From contig CAKQOG010000011.1 in the NCBI GenBank assembly GCA_934255485.1, positions 1 to 64,000 on the forward strand: a DNA stretch of 64,000 nucleotides, read 5' to 3'. Below are positions 8,884-18,300 of the stretch, piece by piece; positions within the stretch are counted from its first letter, which is position 1; the number at the start of each line of letters is the position of its first letter. The stretch comes from an uncultured Prevotellamassilia sp. Its GTDB lineage: Bacteria; Bacteroidota; Bacteroidia; Bacteroidales; Bacteroidaceae. The translations under genes and the position numbers were made by a program. The notes below the pieces were generated by a model. The model was not told the origin of the DNA. It made no database searches and saw only the letters and a list, made by a program, of their open reading frames with translations.

Positions 8884-9161
8884 GTGGTGTTATAACACGT
8901 TTATAAGGCATTAAGCACACAAATCAAGCGCAACAAACAAAGCTAAGTAACTGATTTTCAATACTATTAGCAAATCTTCTCAAAATTCTCGCAAAATGGC
9001 TCAACAGTCTTTTTGTTTCAAAACAACGAAGTTTTGAGCATTATGACAATCAAACTCCAAGAGCATTTTGTAATAACCATACAAACTTTATCAAGCTACG
9101 TCGCTCGTTACTCAATGATTGTTAATAAACCATTTTTTAATCATTTTTTTTTGCCAAATAC

Positions 9162-9192
9162 TTGCATTGTATTGATATTCTATCTATCTTTG
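9162..9192 (+). promoter_or_regulatory. Promoter of the PerR-type regulator
   Basis: TTG (9162-9164), 20 bases, TATCTTTG (9185-9192): a Bacteroidetes promoter. It sits 43 bases before the ATG at 9235 and rules against the longer reading frame that begins at 9013. Confidence 0.65.
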
Positions 9193-9234
9193 CACCGTAT
9201 TCAAAGTTGTAATGATTACAAAATAGAAAAGAAT

Positions 9235-9678
9235 ATGGATGCAAACAATGTATTAGATTACTTATACCGACACGACATAAAGCCATCAATGCAGCGCATG
9301 GCGGTAATGAGCTACCTAATGGAGCATCGCACGCATCCTACGGCAGACGAGATATACAATGCACTGCACACCGAAATGCCTACCTTGTCGAAGACCACGG
9401 TGTATAACACCCTCAAGGTTTTAACCGATAAAGGAGCTGCACTGCAACTAACCATCGACGAAAAGAACTGCTGTTTTGATGCCGATGTTACACCACACGC
9501 ACATTTCTTGTGTACCCACTGCGGAAGGGTATACGATATGGCACTATCGAACAAGACACTCTGCAAAGACGCCATCATACCCAAGAATTTTAGGGTAGAC
9601 GAGGCTCAACTCTACTTTAGAGGTTGCTGTCCCGAATGTGCTAAAGCCGAAAAATCACTCGATAAAACTTGCTCTTGA
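9235..9678 (+). CDS. Fur-family regulator, PerR-like
   Basis: A 147-residue Fur-family repressor. The N-terminal winged helix contains the recognition helix region LSKTTVYNTLKVL (51-63). The structural zinc site has C93-T-H-C96 and a second CPEC pair near the C-terminus. His34, Asp82/84, His88 and His90 are placed to form the regulatory metal site; His34 corresponds by position to the oxidisable histidine of PerR. The rubrerythrin gene follows 118 bases downstream, which supports peroxide sensing rather than iron or zinc control. I chose the ATG at 9235 because the open frame upstream overlaps the promoter and contains no regulator-like sequence. Confidence 0.85.
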   Translation: MDANNVLDYLYRHDIKPSMQRMAVMSYLMEHRTHPTADEIYNALHTEMPTLSKTTVYNTLKVLTDKGAALQLTIDEKNCCFDADVTPHAHFLCTHCGRVYDMALSNKTLCKDAIIPKNFRVDEAQLYFRGCCPECAKAEKSLDKTCS

Positions 9679-9796
9679 GTGGTGCTTTATTATAGAACAA
9701 AAGAACATAACAAACATTTGCCAACCATGCAACACAAGAACTGCATGCACGGCAATAGGACAATTATTAACATAACAATTTAAAACATAACTCATC

Positions 9797-10351
9797 ATGA
9801 AAAAGAAATTTATTTGCACCGTTTGCGGTTACGTTTACGAAGGTGAACACGCTCCTGAAAAATGCCCTATGTGTGGCGTACCTGCTTCGAAGTTTAAGGA
9901 AATAAGCGAAGATACTAAGCTACAGTTTGTAGCAGAACACGAAATCGGTGTGGCTAAGGGCTGCGACGACGAAATGATTAAGGACCTCAACGCTCACTTT
10001 AGCGGCGAATGCACTGAGGTTGGTATGTATCTTGCCATGAGCCGCCAAGCAGACCGCGAGGGCTATCCCGAAATTGCTGAAGCCTTTAAGCGCTACGCTT
10101 GGGAAGAGGCAGAACACGCTTCTAAGTTTGCCGAACTCCTTGGCGACCTTGTTTGGGACACTAAGACTAACCTCGAAAAGCGCATGAACGCTGAAGCTGG
10201 TGCTTGCGAAGATAAGGCTCGCATTGCAAAGCGCGCTAAGGAACTCAACCTCGATGCTATCCACGATACCGTTCACGAAATGGCTCGCGACGAAGCTCGT
10301 CATGGTCGCGGTTTTGAGGGTCTTTACAACCGCTACTTTGCTAAAAAGTAA
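9797..10351 (+). CDS. rbr: Rubrerythrin, rubredoxin domain at the N-terminus
   Basis: A 184-residue non-haem iron protein that reduces hydrogen peroxide in the cytoplasm of anaerobes. A rubredoxin-type Fe(Cys)4 domain comes first, with Cys7, Cys10, Cys23 and Cys26. The four-helix diiron domain follows, with the iron-ligand motifs EEAEH and DEARH. Classical rubrerythrin has the rubredoxin domain at the C-terminus, so this is the reversed type. It follows a PerR-like gene and a hairpin terminator lies beyond it (10410-10451). The coding sequence favours GAA, AAG and CGC codons more strongly than its neighbours, as is usual for highly expressed genes. Confidence 0.93.
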   Translation: MKKKFICTVCGYVYEGEHAPEKCPMCGVPASKFKEISEDTKLQFVAEHEIGVAKGCDDEMIKDLNAHFSGECTEVGMYLAMSRQADREGYPEIAEAFKRYAWEEAEHASKFAELLGDLVWDTKTNLEKRMNAEAGACEDKARIAKRAKELNLDAIHDTVHEMARDEARHGRGFEGLYNRYFAKK

Positions 10352-10409
10352 GTTTATATATCCCCTTTAAAATGTGACATATTTTTGCAGCAAACATGTC
10401 ATAAAACAA

Positions 10410-10458
10410 TAAATGCTTGGTTTCATAGTTTGGAATGGAACCAAGCATTTACTTTTTT
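10410..10458. terminator. Bidirectional terminator between rbr and the symporter
   Basis: TAAATGCTTGGTT (10410-10422) pairs perfectly with AACCAAGCATTTA (10439-10451), followed by six T on the plus strand. It separates two convergent genes. Confidence 0.8.
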
Positions 10459-10493
10459 AGTAAACATAGTAACTAAGCCTTTTTGCTTGACTA

Positions 10494-11975
10494 TCAGCCT
10501 TTTATAGGCTTAGCTGTTCTGACAAAGCAAAGAGAGCTGAAAGTGAGTAATCCGTTCAGAACAAGCAGTTCGTAGCCAAAGGTATATCCCCACCAAATAG
10601 GGGCAAAATGGTCGAGCAAACCACATACAATAGGCGATGCAATGCAAATGTATGGCACGGCTTTATCGTTTATTCCACCCTTAGGCATAAGCAGCCCAAA
10701 AGCGTATAAGCCAAGTAGTGGACCATAGGTGTAAGAAGCCATCACATAGATGCTGTTGAGCACATTGTCGTTGCCAATAATCTTGAATGTGGTGATACAC
10801 AAGGCAAATGCAATGGCTACAATAATGTGGATGCAACGGCGTTTGCGTAGTGATGATGCAGTTTGCTCCTCACTCTCACGAATGTCCAAAAGGTCGATAC
10901 AAATGGTAGTGGTGAGAGCTGTCATGGCAGAGTCGGCACTCGAAAAGGCTGCTGCCACAATGCCAATGGTGAAGGGAATGATAACCCAAGTGCCTAAAGT
11001 GCCAGAACTAACTAACCAGGGTAATAGCTCATCGCCTTGGGCTGGAGGAGTTAATCCTTGCTGAGCACATAGCGTATAGAGCAAAATACCCAATCCCAAA
11101 AATAGGGCATTGACAGGAAGAAAAGCCAATCCATAGCTACACATATCCTTTTGCGCCTCGCGCAATGTGCGACAAGTAAGGTTTTTTTGCATCATATCTT
11201 GGTCTAATCCCGTCATGACAATAACGATGAATACACCGCTGAGAAACTGTCGCCAAAAGGCTTGTGGACTGCTATTGTCCCATTGCCAAATGTAACACAT
11301 TGGGCTACGTTTGATTGTTTGAATCGTTTGCACAAAGTCCATATTCATTTTGCTTGCAGCAACAACGGCTATGCCAATAGCTGCAATCAGCAGGCAAAGG
11401 GTTTGTAAAGCATCGGTTCTAACTATCGTCTGAATGCCTGTGCGTTGTGTGTATCCCCAAATGAGCAAAAGAACAATGCCCGTTGTGGCAATAAACGGAA
11501 TTATGCCGTCGCCACAAATCGGCGTTACCACAAATTGGCAAAGCACTATACACACCAAGTAAAGGCGTGCTGCCGCTCCAGTGAGTTTGCTAAGTACAAA
11601 AAAGAGGGCTCCCACCTTGTGCGAACGTTTGCCAAATCGTGTGTCGAGATAGGCATAAATGCTTGTAAGATGCAACTTATAGTAAAGGGGCAATAACACC
11701 AATGCCACAACAATGTAGCCAACAATAAAGCCCATACACATTTGCAGATAGGTCATGCCTGTTGAAGCCGCCCACCCCGGAACTGAAATAAATGTAACTC
11801 CCGAAATACTTGCTCCAATCATGCCAAATGCCACCATCCACCAGGGCGATTGTCGGCCAGCTCTGAAGAATGCATTGTTACCTTGTGCCCCCTTATGACT
11901 CGACCTATGCGAGATGTAGAGCAATAACAAAAAGTAGGCAACAAGCGTTGCTAACATAAAAAATGCTGAGTTCAT
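10494..11975 (-). CDS. Sodium:solute symporter family protein
   Basis: A 493-residue integral membrane protein with about 13 hydrophobic segments, matching the sodium:solute symporter (SSS) family. Family-like stretches include GVTFISVPGWAASTGMTYLQ near the sodium-binding first helices and FSSADSAMTALTTTICIDL in the region of helix 8. The substrate cannot be told from sequence. The open frame extends 18 codons further, to 12029, but that would overlap the upstream gene, and the shorter protein begins directly with a hydrophobic helix. I therefore prefer 11975, which leaves 7 bases between the genes. It appears co-transcribed with the GYF/CD225 gene upstream. Confidence 0.85.
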   Translation of the reverse strand: MNSAFFMLATLVAYFLLLLYISHRSSHKGAQGNNAFFRAGRQSPWWMVAFGMIGASISGVTFISVPGWAASTGMTYLQMCMGFIVGYIVVALVLLPLYYKLHLTSIYAYLDTRFGKRSHKVGALFFVLSKLTGAAARLYLVCIVLCQFVVTPICGDGIIPFIATTGIVLLLIWGYTQRTGIQTIVRTDALQTLCLLIAAIGIAVVAASKMNMDFVQTIQTIKRSPMCYIWQWDNSSPQAFWRQFLSGVFIVIVMTGLDQDMMQKNLTCRTLREAQKDMCSYGLAFLPVNALFLGLGILLYTLCAQQGLTPPAQGDELLPWLVSSGTLGTWVIIPFTIGIVAAAFSSADSAMTALTTTICIDLLDIRESEEQTASSLRKRRCIHIIVAIAFALCITTFKIIGNDNVLNSIYVMASYTYGPLLGLYAFGLLMPKGGINDKAVPYICIASPIVCGLLDHFAPIWWGYTFGYELLVLNGLLTFSSLCFVRTAKPIKG

Positions 11976-11982
11976 AATACCA

Positions 11983-12546
11983 TTACCATAATTCGTTAAA
12001 TGGGATGAATACAACACTACAAACAGCACATAAAATGGCTATCACAAACCACAATAACCGTGTAAGAATGAGCAGAATAATAGAGTATTTTATCCAACGG
12101 CTGGCAGAGTTAGAAGCCAACTCAGCATCGTCGTATTGGCGTAAACGATAAAAGGTCTTTACCCTATCGGCCTTATAAATGGCCATTATTCCAGCCAACG
12201 TACCAAGGAGGGAACATCCTAAAACAAAGCTCAGTACGGTTACAATGATAGCTCCCACCATGTGGGTATCGGGACAGCCTGCTGGTAATGAATTGCGAAA
12301 AGAATTTCTGAGAGATTCGTAATCTCTTTTTAAATCATCCGATGCAAAAGGATTGGGTGGTTCGGGAGGCGTATTGGAGTTGTCAAACATAGATTTCAGT
12401 TCGACAACATCTTTTGCGCGTTGCCAATCTGACATGCCCGTACACCACACAAGAGTATTGGGTTTCACACCATTTTCTATCAATTTATAGGATGGTACAG
12501 GTCCTTGTTGTTTGCCATTGGCATCGAGGTAGAAGTAGTTATTCAT
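11983..12546 (-). CDS. GYF_2 (DUF4339) and CD225 membrane protein
   Basis: A 187-residue protein in two parts. Residues 1-50 form a GYF_2/DUF4339 domain (YFYLDANGKQQGPV, then LVWCTGMSDWQRA), thought to bind proline-rich peptides. The C-terminal half has two hydrophobic segments in a CD225/dispanin arrangement (LGTLAGIMAIYKADRV between them). No enzymatic role is indicated; similar proteins are thought to act as membrane-associated adaptors. It lies 7 bases before the symporter gene, and the AraC-type gene ends 40 bases upstream, all in the same direction. Confidence 0.75.
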   Translation of the reverse strand: MNNYFYLDANGKQQGPVPSYKLIENGVKPNTLVWCTGMSDWQRAKDVVELKSMFDNSNTPPEPPNPFASDDLKRDYESLRNSFRNSLPAGCPDTHMVGAIIVTVLSFVLGCSLLGTLAGIMAIYKADRVKTFYRLRQYDDAELASNSASRWIKYSIILLILTRLLWFVIAILCAVCSVVFIPFNELW

Positions 12547-12586
12547 TAATTGGGGTGTGTATTTTTTTTAGAGGATTTATTGATTT

Positions 12587-13159
12587 CTATACTTTGTCTA
12601 ACGCTGTTCGGCTATTGATTTTGCAGTTCTTAAATGCGGTGGGTGTAAGCCCTGTGTATTGTTTAAACTGGCGCGAAAGATGCGCTACGCTCGAATAGTT
12701 GGTTTGCCAAGCAATCTCCTTCATGCTTAGTTCGCCATATTGAATAAGTTCTTTAACATACTCTATGCGCTGCTGCAAATAAAACTTTTCAATACTTCGG
12801 TCTTCAACAGAAGCAAAGGTGCGGCTAAGTGTGGCATAATCGGTATGGAGTTTGTCAGCAAGCACTTGTGTTATACTTTGTGTTGTGTTTTTTTCGGAAC
12901 GAACGTATGCAATAATGGTTTGCTTTATTTCCATTATCAGCTTGTCTGTAGGGGCGTCGATAACCTCAAAACCTATGGCACTAAGTTCTGTACGCAAGGC
13001 TTGCATTTGTTGCATACTAAGCGCCTCAGCAATAGTTACATTACCCAACGACACACTTTGAGGCTCTATGCCTAATTTTACTAACGTTTGCGTAACCGCC
13101 ATAATACAACGGGCACACACCATATTCTTAATCTTTAGGTTCGTCATTATCGTTTGCAT
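12587..13159 (-). CDS. AraC-type regulator with N-terminal HMA-like CxxC domain
   Basis: A 190-residue protein that joins a small N-terminal domain resembling a heavy-metal-associated fold (MVCARC, near residues 13-18, then VSLGNVTIAEAL) to a C-terminal AraC helix-turn-helix (SMKEIAWQTNYSSVAHLSRQ, then YTGLTPTAFK). The combination suggests DNA binding controlled by a metal or a thiol reaction, but the ligand is not known. The start overlaps the end of the DUF4435 gene by 32 bases (20 if the internal Met5 at 13147 is used), so the two are probably translationally coupled. Confidence 0.75.
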   Translation of the reverse strand: MQTIMTNLKIKNMVCARCIMAVTQTLVKLGIEPQSVSLGNVTIAEALSMQQMQALRTELSAIGFEVIDAPTDKLIMEIKQTIIAYVRSEKNTTQSITQVLADKLHTDYATLSRTFASVEDRSIEKFYLQQRIEYVKELIQYGELSMKEIAWQTNYSSVAHLSRQFKQYTGLTPTAFKNCKINSRTALDKV

Positions 13160-14153
13160 CTTTGAGTTGAGTGATAAAGCTACTTATGTCGTGTTGAATT
13201 TGTTGGTATTGTGGGCAATTGGTGTAAGTGGTGTGCTTGCGCAACATTTCCTCAATGCTTCCCATGGCATTTTGATAGGCTGATAACTCGTTTTGCATTT
13301 GCACATTGTGCTCGGCAAGTCGCCTTATCTCGCGCTCACGCTCGCGCCTTAACAACTCACAAACCTCGCTAAGCAATGGCACAACTATGCCATCAAACAA
13401 GTCGTGACCACGCATGTAAAGATAGGTGGTTTGTGGTGTGATGCCCAACGATAGCAACTCTTCGCGCAAGGGTTTGTAGGTTTTCTTGCCTTCGGGAAAT
13501 TGTCTCTGCAATCTGTTTATTTTTGCATTAACCAAGTGCCTAAGATGCTCAAGCGTATGTTCGGGATGATAAAGATTTATGTTGTTCAACTGAACGATGT
13601 GGTAAAAGTCGAGCATTGAGAAATGCTTGTACATGCCATAGCGATAGCACCATATATTCCATACAAATAGAGGCCAAATAATTTCGGAATATTGCTGCAT
13701 GAATAGCTCAAAATCAAACAGATGGTGGTCATTAAGTGTGCACATCACACACACCATTTGCAAGGCAGGCGCATAGCACTGAAAGTTCTCAATGGCATAA
13801 ACATAGGTGTGGAATACGTATGGATTGCCACAAACCTCTTTCGACGCAGGCGTTGTTCCTTGCATCAAAAAGTCGTAGTCGGCATCAACACATGCTATCA
13901 TGCATTGTCCTAAACGACTGCCTAAATCATTGGCAAGTACTATTTTCTTGCCCTTGCATAACGAGGTACGCGAAGGCAACATCACCTCAAAGAAATAGTG
14001 GTCTGTTTCGAGGGGACGTAACAGATTGCTCCAAAAAAACACGTCATCGTAGCTTTCAACATATGCCACAATGCGCTGGCGAGCATGGCGTCCGTTAAGA
14101 CGATTCATCGCACTAATGTACGATGAATTAAGATGGTCGTTCAGCCTTTTCAT
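13128..14153 (-). CDS. DUF4435 (Toprim-like) protein, AriB-like
   Basis: A 341-residue protein of the DUF4435 family, the family of the PARIS effector AriB. Toprim-like acidic residues are visible: Glu33 in VAYVESYDD, and Asp90 and Asp92 in ACVDADYDFL. The family segment YAIENFQCY follows at 119-127. The C-terminal region (about 270-315) is strongly charged and probably forms a coiled coil. AriB of PARIS is a nuclease that cleaves tRNA once released by its ATPase partner. An AAA ATPase gene lies immediately upstream in the same direction. The gap of about 120 bases between them holds an inverted repeat. A nuclease role is inferred by family, not shown. Confidence 0.75.
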   Translation of the reverse strand: MKRLNDHLNSSYISAMNRLNGRHARQRIVAYVESYDDVFFWSNLLRPLETDHYFFEVMLPSRTSLCKGKKIVLANDLGSRLGQCMIACVDADYDFLMQGTTPASKEVCGNPYVFHTYVYAIENFQCYAPALQMVCVMCTLNDHHLFDFELFMQQYSEIIWPLFVWNIWCYRYGMYKHFSMLDFYHIVQLNNINLYHPEHTLEHLRHLVNAKINRLQRQFPEGKKTYKPLREELLSLGITPQTTYLYMRGHDLFDGIVVPLLSEVCELLRREREREIRRLAEHNVQMQNELSAYQNAMGSIEEMLRKHTTYTNCPQYQQIQHDISSFITQLKDANDNDEPKD

Positions 14154-14200
14154 AGCTTATTCCCTCCTAAGAGTAAGTAGTTAAATGTACCCTTTGCTTG

Positions 14201-14268
14201 TAAGTAGATATTCAAAATAACATGATCATGTTCTACACTCATTGATATGAATTTTGAACACTTACTTA
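14201..14268. repeat. Inverted repeat of the TAAGTAGGTG family
   Basis: TAAGTAGATATTCAAAAT (14201-14218) and ATTTTGAACACTTACTTA (14251-14268) are imperfect inverted copies, with a small inner palindrome ATGATCAT (14222-14229). The element fills most of the gap between the ATPase and the DUF4435 genes. A third partial copy, GAGTAAGTAG, lies at 14171. Confidence 0.6.
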
Positions 14269-14275
14269 TGCTCAA

Positions 14276-15106
14276 TCATTTCATTGTAATATCTCCAACT
14301 TCGGTTACTGCATCTTCCCATCCATCCATGATGAGAGCTGGAGAGTGGGTGGTAAGTATGATTTGTGCATTGGGATTTAACTCGCGAACCAATGAAATAA
14401 GGTTCTTTTGCCATTCGAAATGCAAACTTGCTTCAGGCTCATCCATAAAGAGTACAAAATGCTGTTGGTCCTCAGTAAGAGCGGTTAGCAAAATGAGCAA
14501 AATTTGTTTTTCACCACTTGAGAGTAGATATGGCGAAAGCTTTTCATCGTATTGTACAAAGCTCAGTTCATTGCTCTGACGATCGATTTTTTTGCCTGTT
14601 TCAGCAAAGAGTTCGTCTACAATATCAAGAAATCTCGTCTTCAAGTTTGCAGCCTTTGTTGCTTTTTCGCGTGCTTCGGGGTCGCCGCTTGTAAGCATTG
14701 CTATCATGCGGTTGCCAACATTAACTTGATAGTCAAGATAGCGCCGCTGAATAAGGTAGAGTTGCCAATCAAGTTCGGTAACAATGCGTGCATCGTTGAG
14801 CGCCCCTACAGGTTCGGAAGCTATAATCTTGCGGTCAAAGCTTCTTATCACATCATAGTGTATGCCTGTGGCATCGCTTGGAGCAAATTCTATTTTGACA
14901 CCCAATCTGCCAAAAGGCTGAATATCACCCGACGAAGGTATAGAATGAAGATGCTGAATTAAACGGTTTAAGATAGTACTTTTGCCAGCTCCATTATGTC
15001 CGCTAAGCACATTTACATCTGGATTGAGGTCCCATACTATATGTTTATGCCCACTCCACAGACTTGATATTTCAATGCGACGTATGTAGTTTGCAAATTT
15101 AATCAT
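14276..15106 (-). CDS. AAA ATPase, AAA_15/AAA_21 type, AriA/OLD-like
   Basis: A 276-residue ATPase with an ABC/SMC-like head: Walker A GHNGAGKST (36-44), signature SSGEKQ (196-201), Walker B FVLFMDEPE (217-225) and an H-loop TTHS (252-255). It has no long coiled coil and no C-terminal Toprim domain, so it is much more compact than OLD nucleases and seems shorter than typical AriA. The DUF4435 gene follows in the same direction, so the two may form a split ATPase/Toprim system. I begin at Met 15106 because the 15 codons upstream look non-coding and the domain starts right after it. Alternatives are a general RecF/SMC-like ATPase without a defence role. Confidence 0.75.
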   Translation of the reverse strand: MIKFANYIRRIEISSLWSGHKHIVWDLNPDVNVLSGHNGAGKSTILNRLIQHLHSIPSSGDIQPFGRLGVKIEFAPSDATGIHYDVIRSFDRKIIASEPVGALNDARIVTELDWQLYLIQRRYLDYQVNVGNRMIAMLTSGDPEAREKATKAANLKTRFLDIVDELFAETGKKIDRQSNELSFVQYDEKLSPYLLSSGEKQILLILLTALTEDQQHFVLFMDEPEASLHFEWQKNLISLVRELNPNAQIILTTHSPALIMDGWEDAVTEVGDITMK

Positions 15107-15284
15107 AATGTATAAAGGTTTTAAGTAGGTTGCTGAATAAATGGCTTTCACGCATCATTATCCATACAACAAAGTTAAATACAAATAGTTTACTATGCAA
15201 TTTTCGTTTCTTCTTTCGTCTATAAAATTGGATAGTTTATCGATTTTTAGTAAAAAAGTAAGACTATGCATTAAACAATAAACG

Positions 15285-15292
15285 TAATTTTG
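15285..15292 (+). promoter_or_regulatory. -7 element of the large outer-membrane protein gene
   Basis: TAATTTTG matches the Bacteroidetes -7 box. I see no convincing -33 element at the right distance. It implies a leader of about 100 bases. Confidence 0.4.
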
Positions 15293-15399
15293 TGTCAGAA
15301 AAATAGTGAGTGCACAAAAGTGTTGAAGATAAAAACGTTGGTCTGCAACCTTTTAAAAACACTCAATACGCAATATGAAATATTAAATTAACTACATAT

Positions 15400-18300
15400 A
15401 TGAAACGTATATTTTTGCTTTTCATCCTTTCGTTTGTGCTTGCCGCAGGTGCGATGGCGCAAAAGTTTGTGGTGACAGGAAGCGCTATTGAATCGAAGTC
15501 GAAAAAGCCTGTAGACTTTGCATCGGTTGTGCTGCTACGAGCTGATAGTACAGCAGTTGTAGCTGGTACTACAGACGAAGATGGCAAGTTTAAACTAACT
15601 GTTGGCGCAGCAGGAAAGTACATTGTTAAGGTGTCTTTTGTTGGCTTTACCCCATTAACTAAGAATGTAGAACTAACTGCAGAAAACGACTCTTTGTCGC
15701 TTGGTGCGTTGCTGATGACTTCGAGCGAAAAGGTGCTTGGCATAGCAACAGTTACTGCAACCGCATCGCGTGTAGAGCAAAAAGGTGACACTACAATGTT
15801 TAGTGCTGCAGCCTATCGAGTGCCTACTGGTTCAACACTCGAAGCACTTGTTAAACAATTGCCTGGCGTTGAAGTAAGCGACGATGGCACTATCAAATGG
15901 AATGGTAAAACCGTGCAGGAGTTTTTAATTAACGGTAAAGACTTCTTTAAAGGTGATACAAAAACAGCCATGAAAAATTTACCCACAGAGTTGGTAAGTA
16001 AGATAAAGGCTTATGACAAGAAAAGCGATTACACAGAACAAACAGGTATAGACGATGGAGAAGAAACTACCGTGTTAGATATATCAACCAAACGCGAACT
16101 CAATGAGTCGTGGATTACAAACATAGACTTGGCTTATGGTAATCACGACCGTTATTCAACACGCTTCTTTGGTACACGCTTTACCGACCGAACACGTGTA
16201 TCTGCATTTGGCTCAATGAACAATACTAATGACCTAGGTTTTGGCGGTCCACGTGGTTTTGGTGGAGGAGGCTCGGGCTTAACCGCAAAGAAGAACGTGG
16301 GACTTGACTTTTCTTGGGAAAACGGAAAACAAAAGCGTGAGGCAGGTCGTTTGGAATTAGGCGGATTTATGCTATACAGCCATACGAGCAACGATGCTGT
16401 AACAACAAGCAACTCTGAAACTTTCTTAAACTCAGGCAATAATAGCTCGTTCAGCAATAGTAGAAGTATTAGCGGGTCGCATAGTACGAATGTGATGACA
16501 CGCTTGCGTTTGGAATGGAATCCGGACTCGATGACAAACGTAAACTTTCAACCTCGTTATAGCTATAGCGAGTCGAACAACACGGGTAACTCGCTTTCGG
16601 CAACATTCAATAGTAACCCATACGACATAGAAAACATGATAAGCCCGCTTGATAGCATCTTTGCAAGTAATGCTGCTGCAAGCAACCCCGAACTTTATGC
16701 CATGATGGTAAATACCAATAGCCGTTTATCGATGGGCGATAGCAAGTCGCATAATATAAGTGCAAACTTGAACCTTGTACGCCGTTTGTCGTCAAATGGA
16801 CGCAACATATCTTTGCGGGCTTCAGGTGGATATAGCAAGAGTGAAAACCATAACTATAGCATATCTAACATAGCATACAATGCTTCGAGCAACAGAAAAG
16901 GAAGTTTCTTGAACCAATATTCTACAATGCCAAGCAAGAACTACAATGTTAGTGCACGTGTAGGATATGTTGAGCCATTAGGCCATAACTGGTTTGCAGA
17001 GGCACGTTATCAATATAGCTATAAATACTCACAGGGCGACCGTTCACGCTACAATCTCGACTCATTATACTACAAAAAGAGTTTATACCCTGATATAACA
17101 GATTTTGATGCAAGTTTTGGCAACGCTGATACTTATCCTGCATTGGGTATGTTGCCAACAACCGACCAAGTGCTCAACTATGTTCGCGATTTGAACAATT
17201 CTCAGTATGCTACATATAAGTACTTTGACCATACGGCTACCATTGGTATCCGCTATAACACTTCTACCATCAAATTTAATGCTGGTGTAGAATTCAATCC
17301 TGAACGCACAAAATTGGCATACAATCGTCCGGGACAAAACATCGATACGCTTATTACACGCAAGGTAACAAACATCTCTCCACAAGTGCGTTTGCGCTAC
17401 AACTTTTCAAAGACCAATCGCCTTGAGATTTCATACCGCGGTTCGTCTTCTCAACCCTCAATGACAGACCTTATTGCAGTGGTAGACGACTCTAACCCTC
17501 TGAGTATATCAATGGGTAATCCTGGATTAAAGCCATCTTGGAATAACAGTCTGCGCTTAAACTATAATGGTTATAACGTAACCTATCAACGCGGTATAAT
17601 GGTGGGAGCAGATGCAACGTTTATACGCAATTCTATCTCAAACCGCATGGTATATGACGAGAGCACAGGTGTGAGATATATGCGCCCCGACAATATCAAT
17701 GGTAATTGGAATGGTAGAGGTATGTTTATGTTCAATACAGCTCTTGGTGCTCAAAAGCTATTCAACATCAACACCTTTACAAGCCTAAGCTACCAAAATG
17801 CAGTGGGATACGTAAGCAGCATGCCTAATACTTCGGCCTCAACACGTTCTGCTGACAACTCTCTAATGGAAATAGAAGCATCCGCAAAAACTGCTAACAA
17901 CCATTCATATAACTACTACAACGATATATTTAATAAGGCTACATCGCAGAAAAATACTACACGCACTGTTGGCGTAGACGAAAATCTTAACCTGTCTTAT
18001 CGCTCAACATGGTTTGATGTAGGTATATTGGGCAAGTTGGGCTATCAGCACGCACGTGCCACTGTGCAAGATAATGCCAACATGGACACATGGAACTTTG
18101 CTTATGGTGCTAATGCCAACGTTAATACCAACTTTGGTTTGAGCATTTCTACTGATATTCGCATGAGTTCTCGTCGTGGTTATTCGGATGCTACAATGAA
18201 CACCAACGAACTTCTTTGGAACGCACAAATAGCTCAATCATTCTTGAAAAACAAGGCTGCTACTATCAGCATTCAGTTCTATGATATTTTAAAGAAGCAA

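Larger units (their letters stand above)
8470..9234. other. Long divergent intergenic region
   Basis: 765 bases without a credible gene. It holds the leader and -7 box of the leftward ATPase gene, a palindrome array at 8800-8883 and the promoter of the PerR-type gene at 9162-9192. An in-frame extension of the PerR-type gene back to 9013 is open but is not called because it precedes the promoter. Confidence 0.6.

Noticed and set aside
9013..9234. N-terminal extension of the PerR-like gene
   Set aside because: It overlaps the consensus promoter at 9162-9192 and adds 74 residues with no regulator-like sequence.
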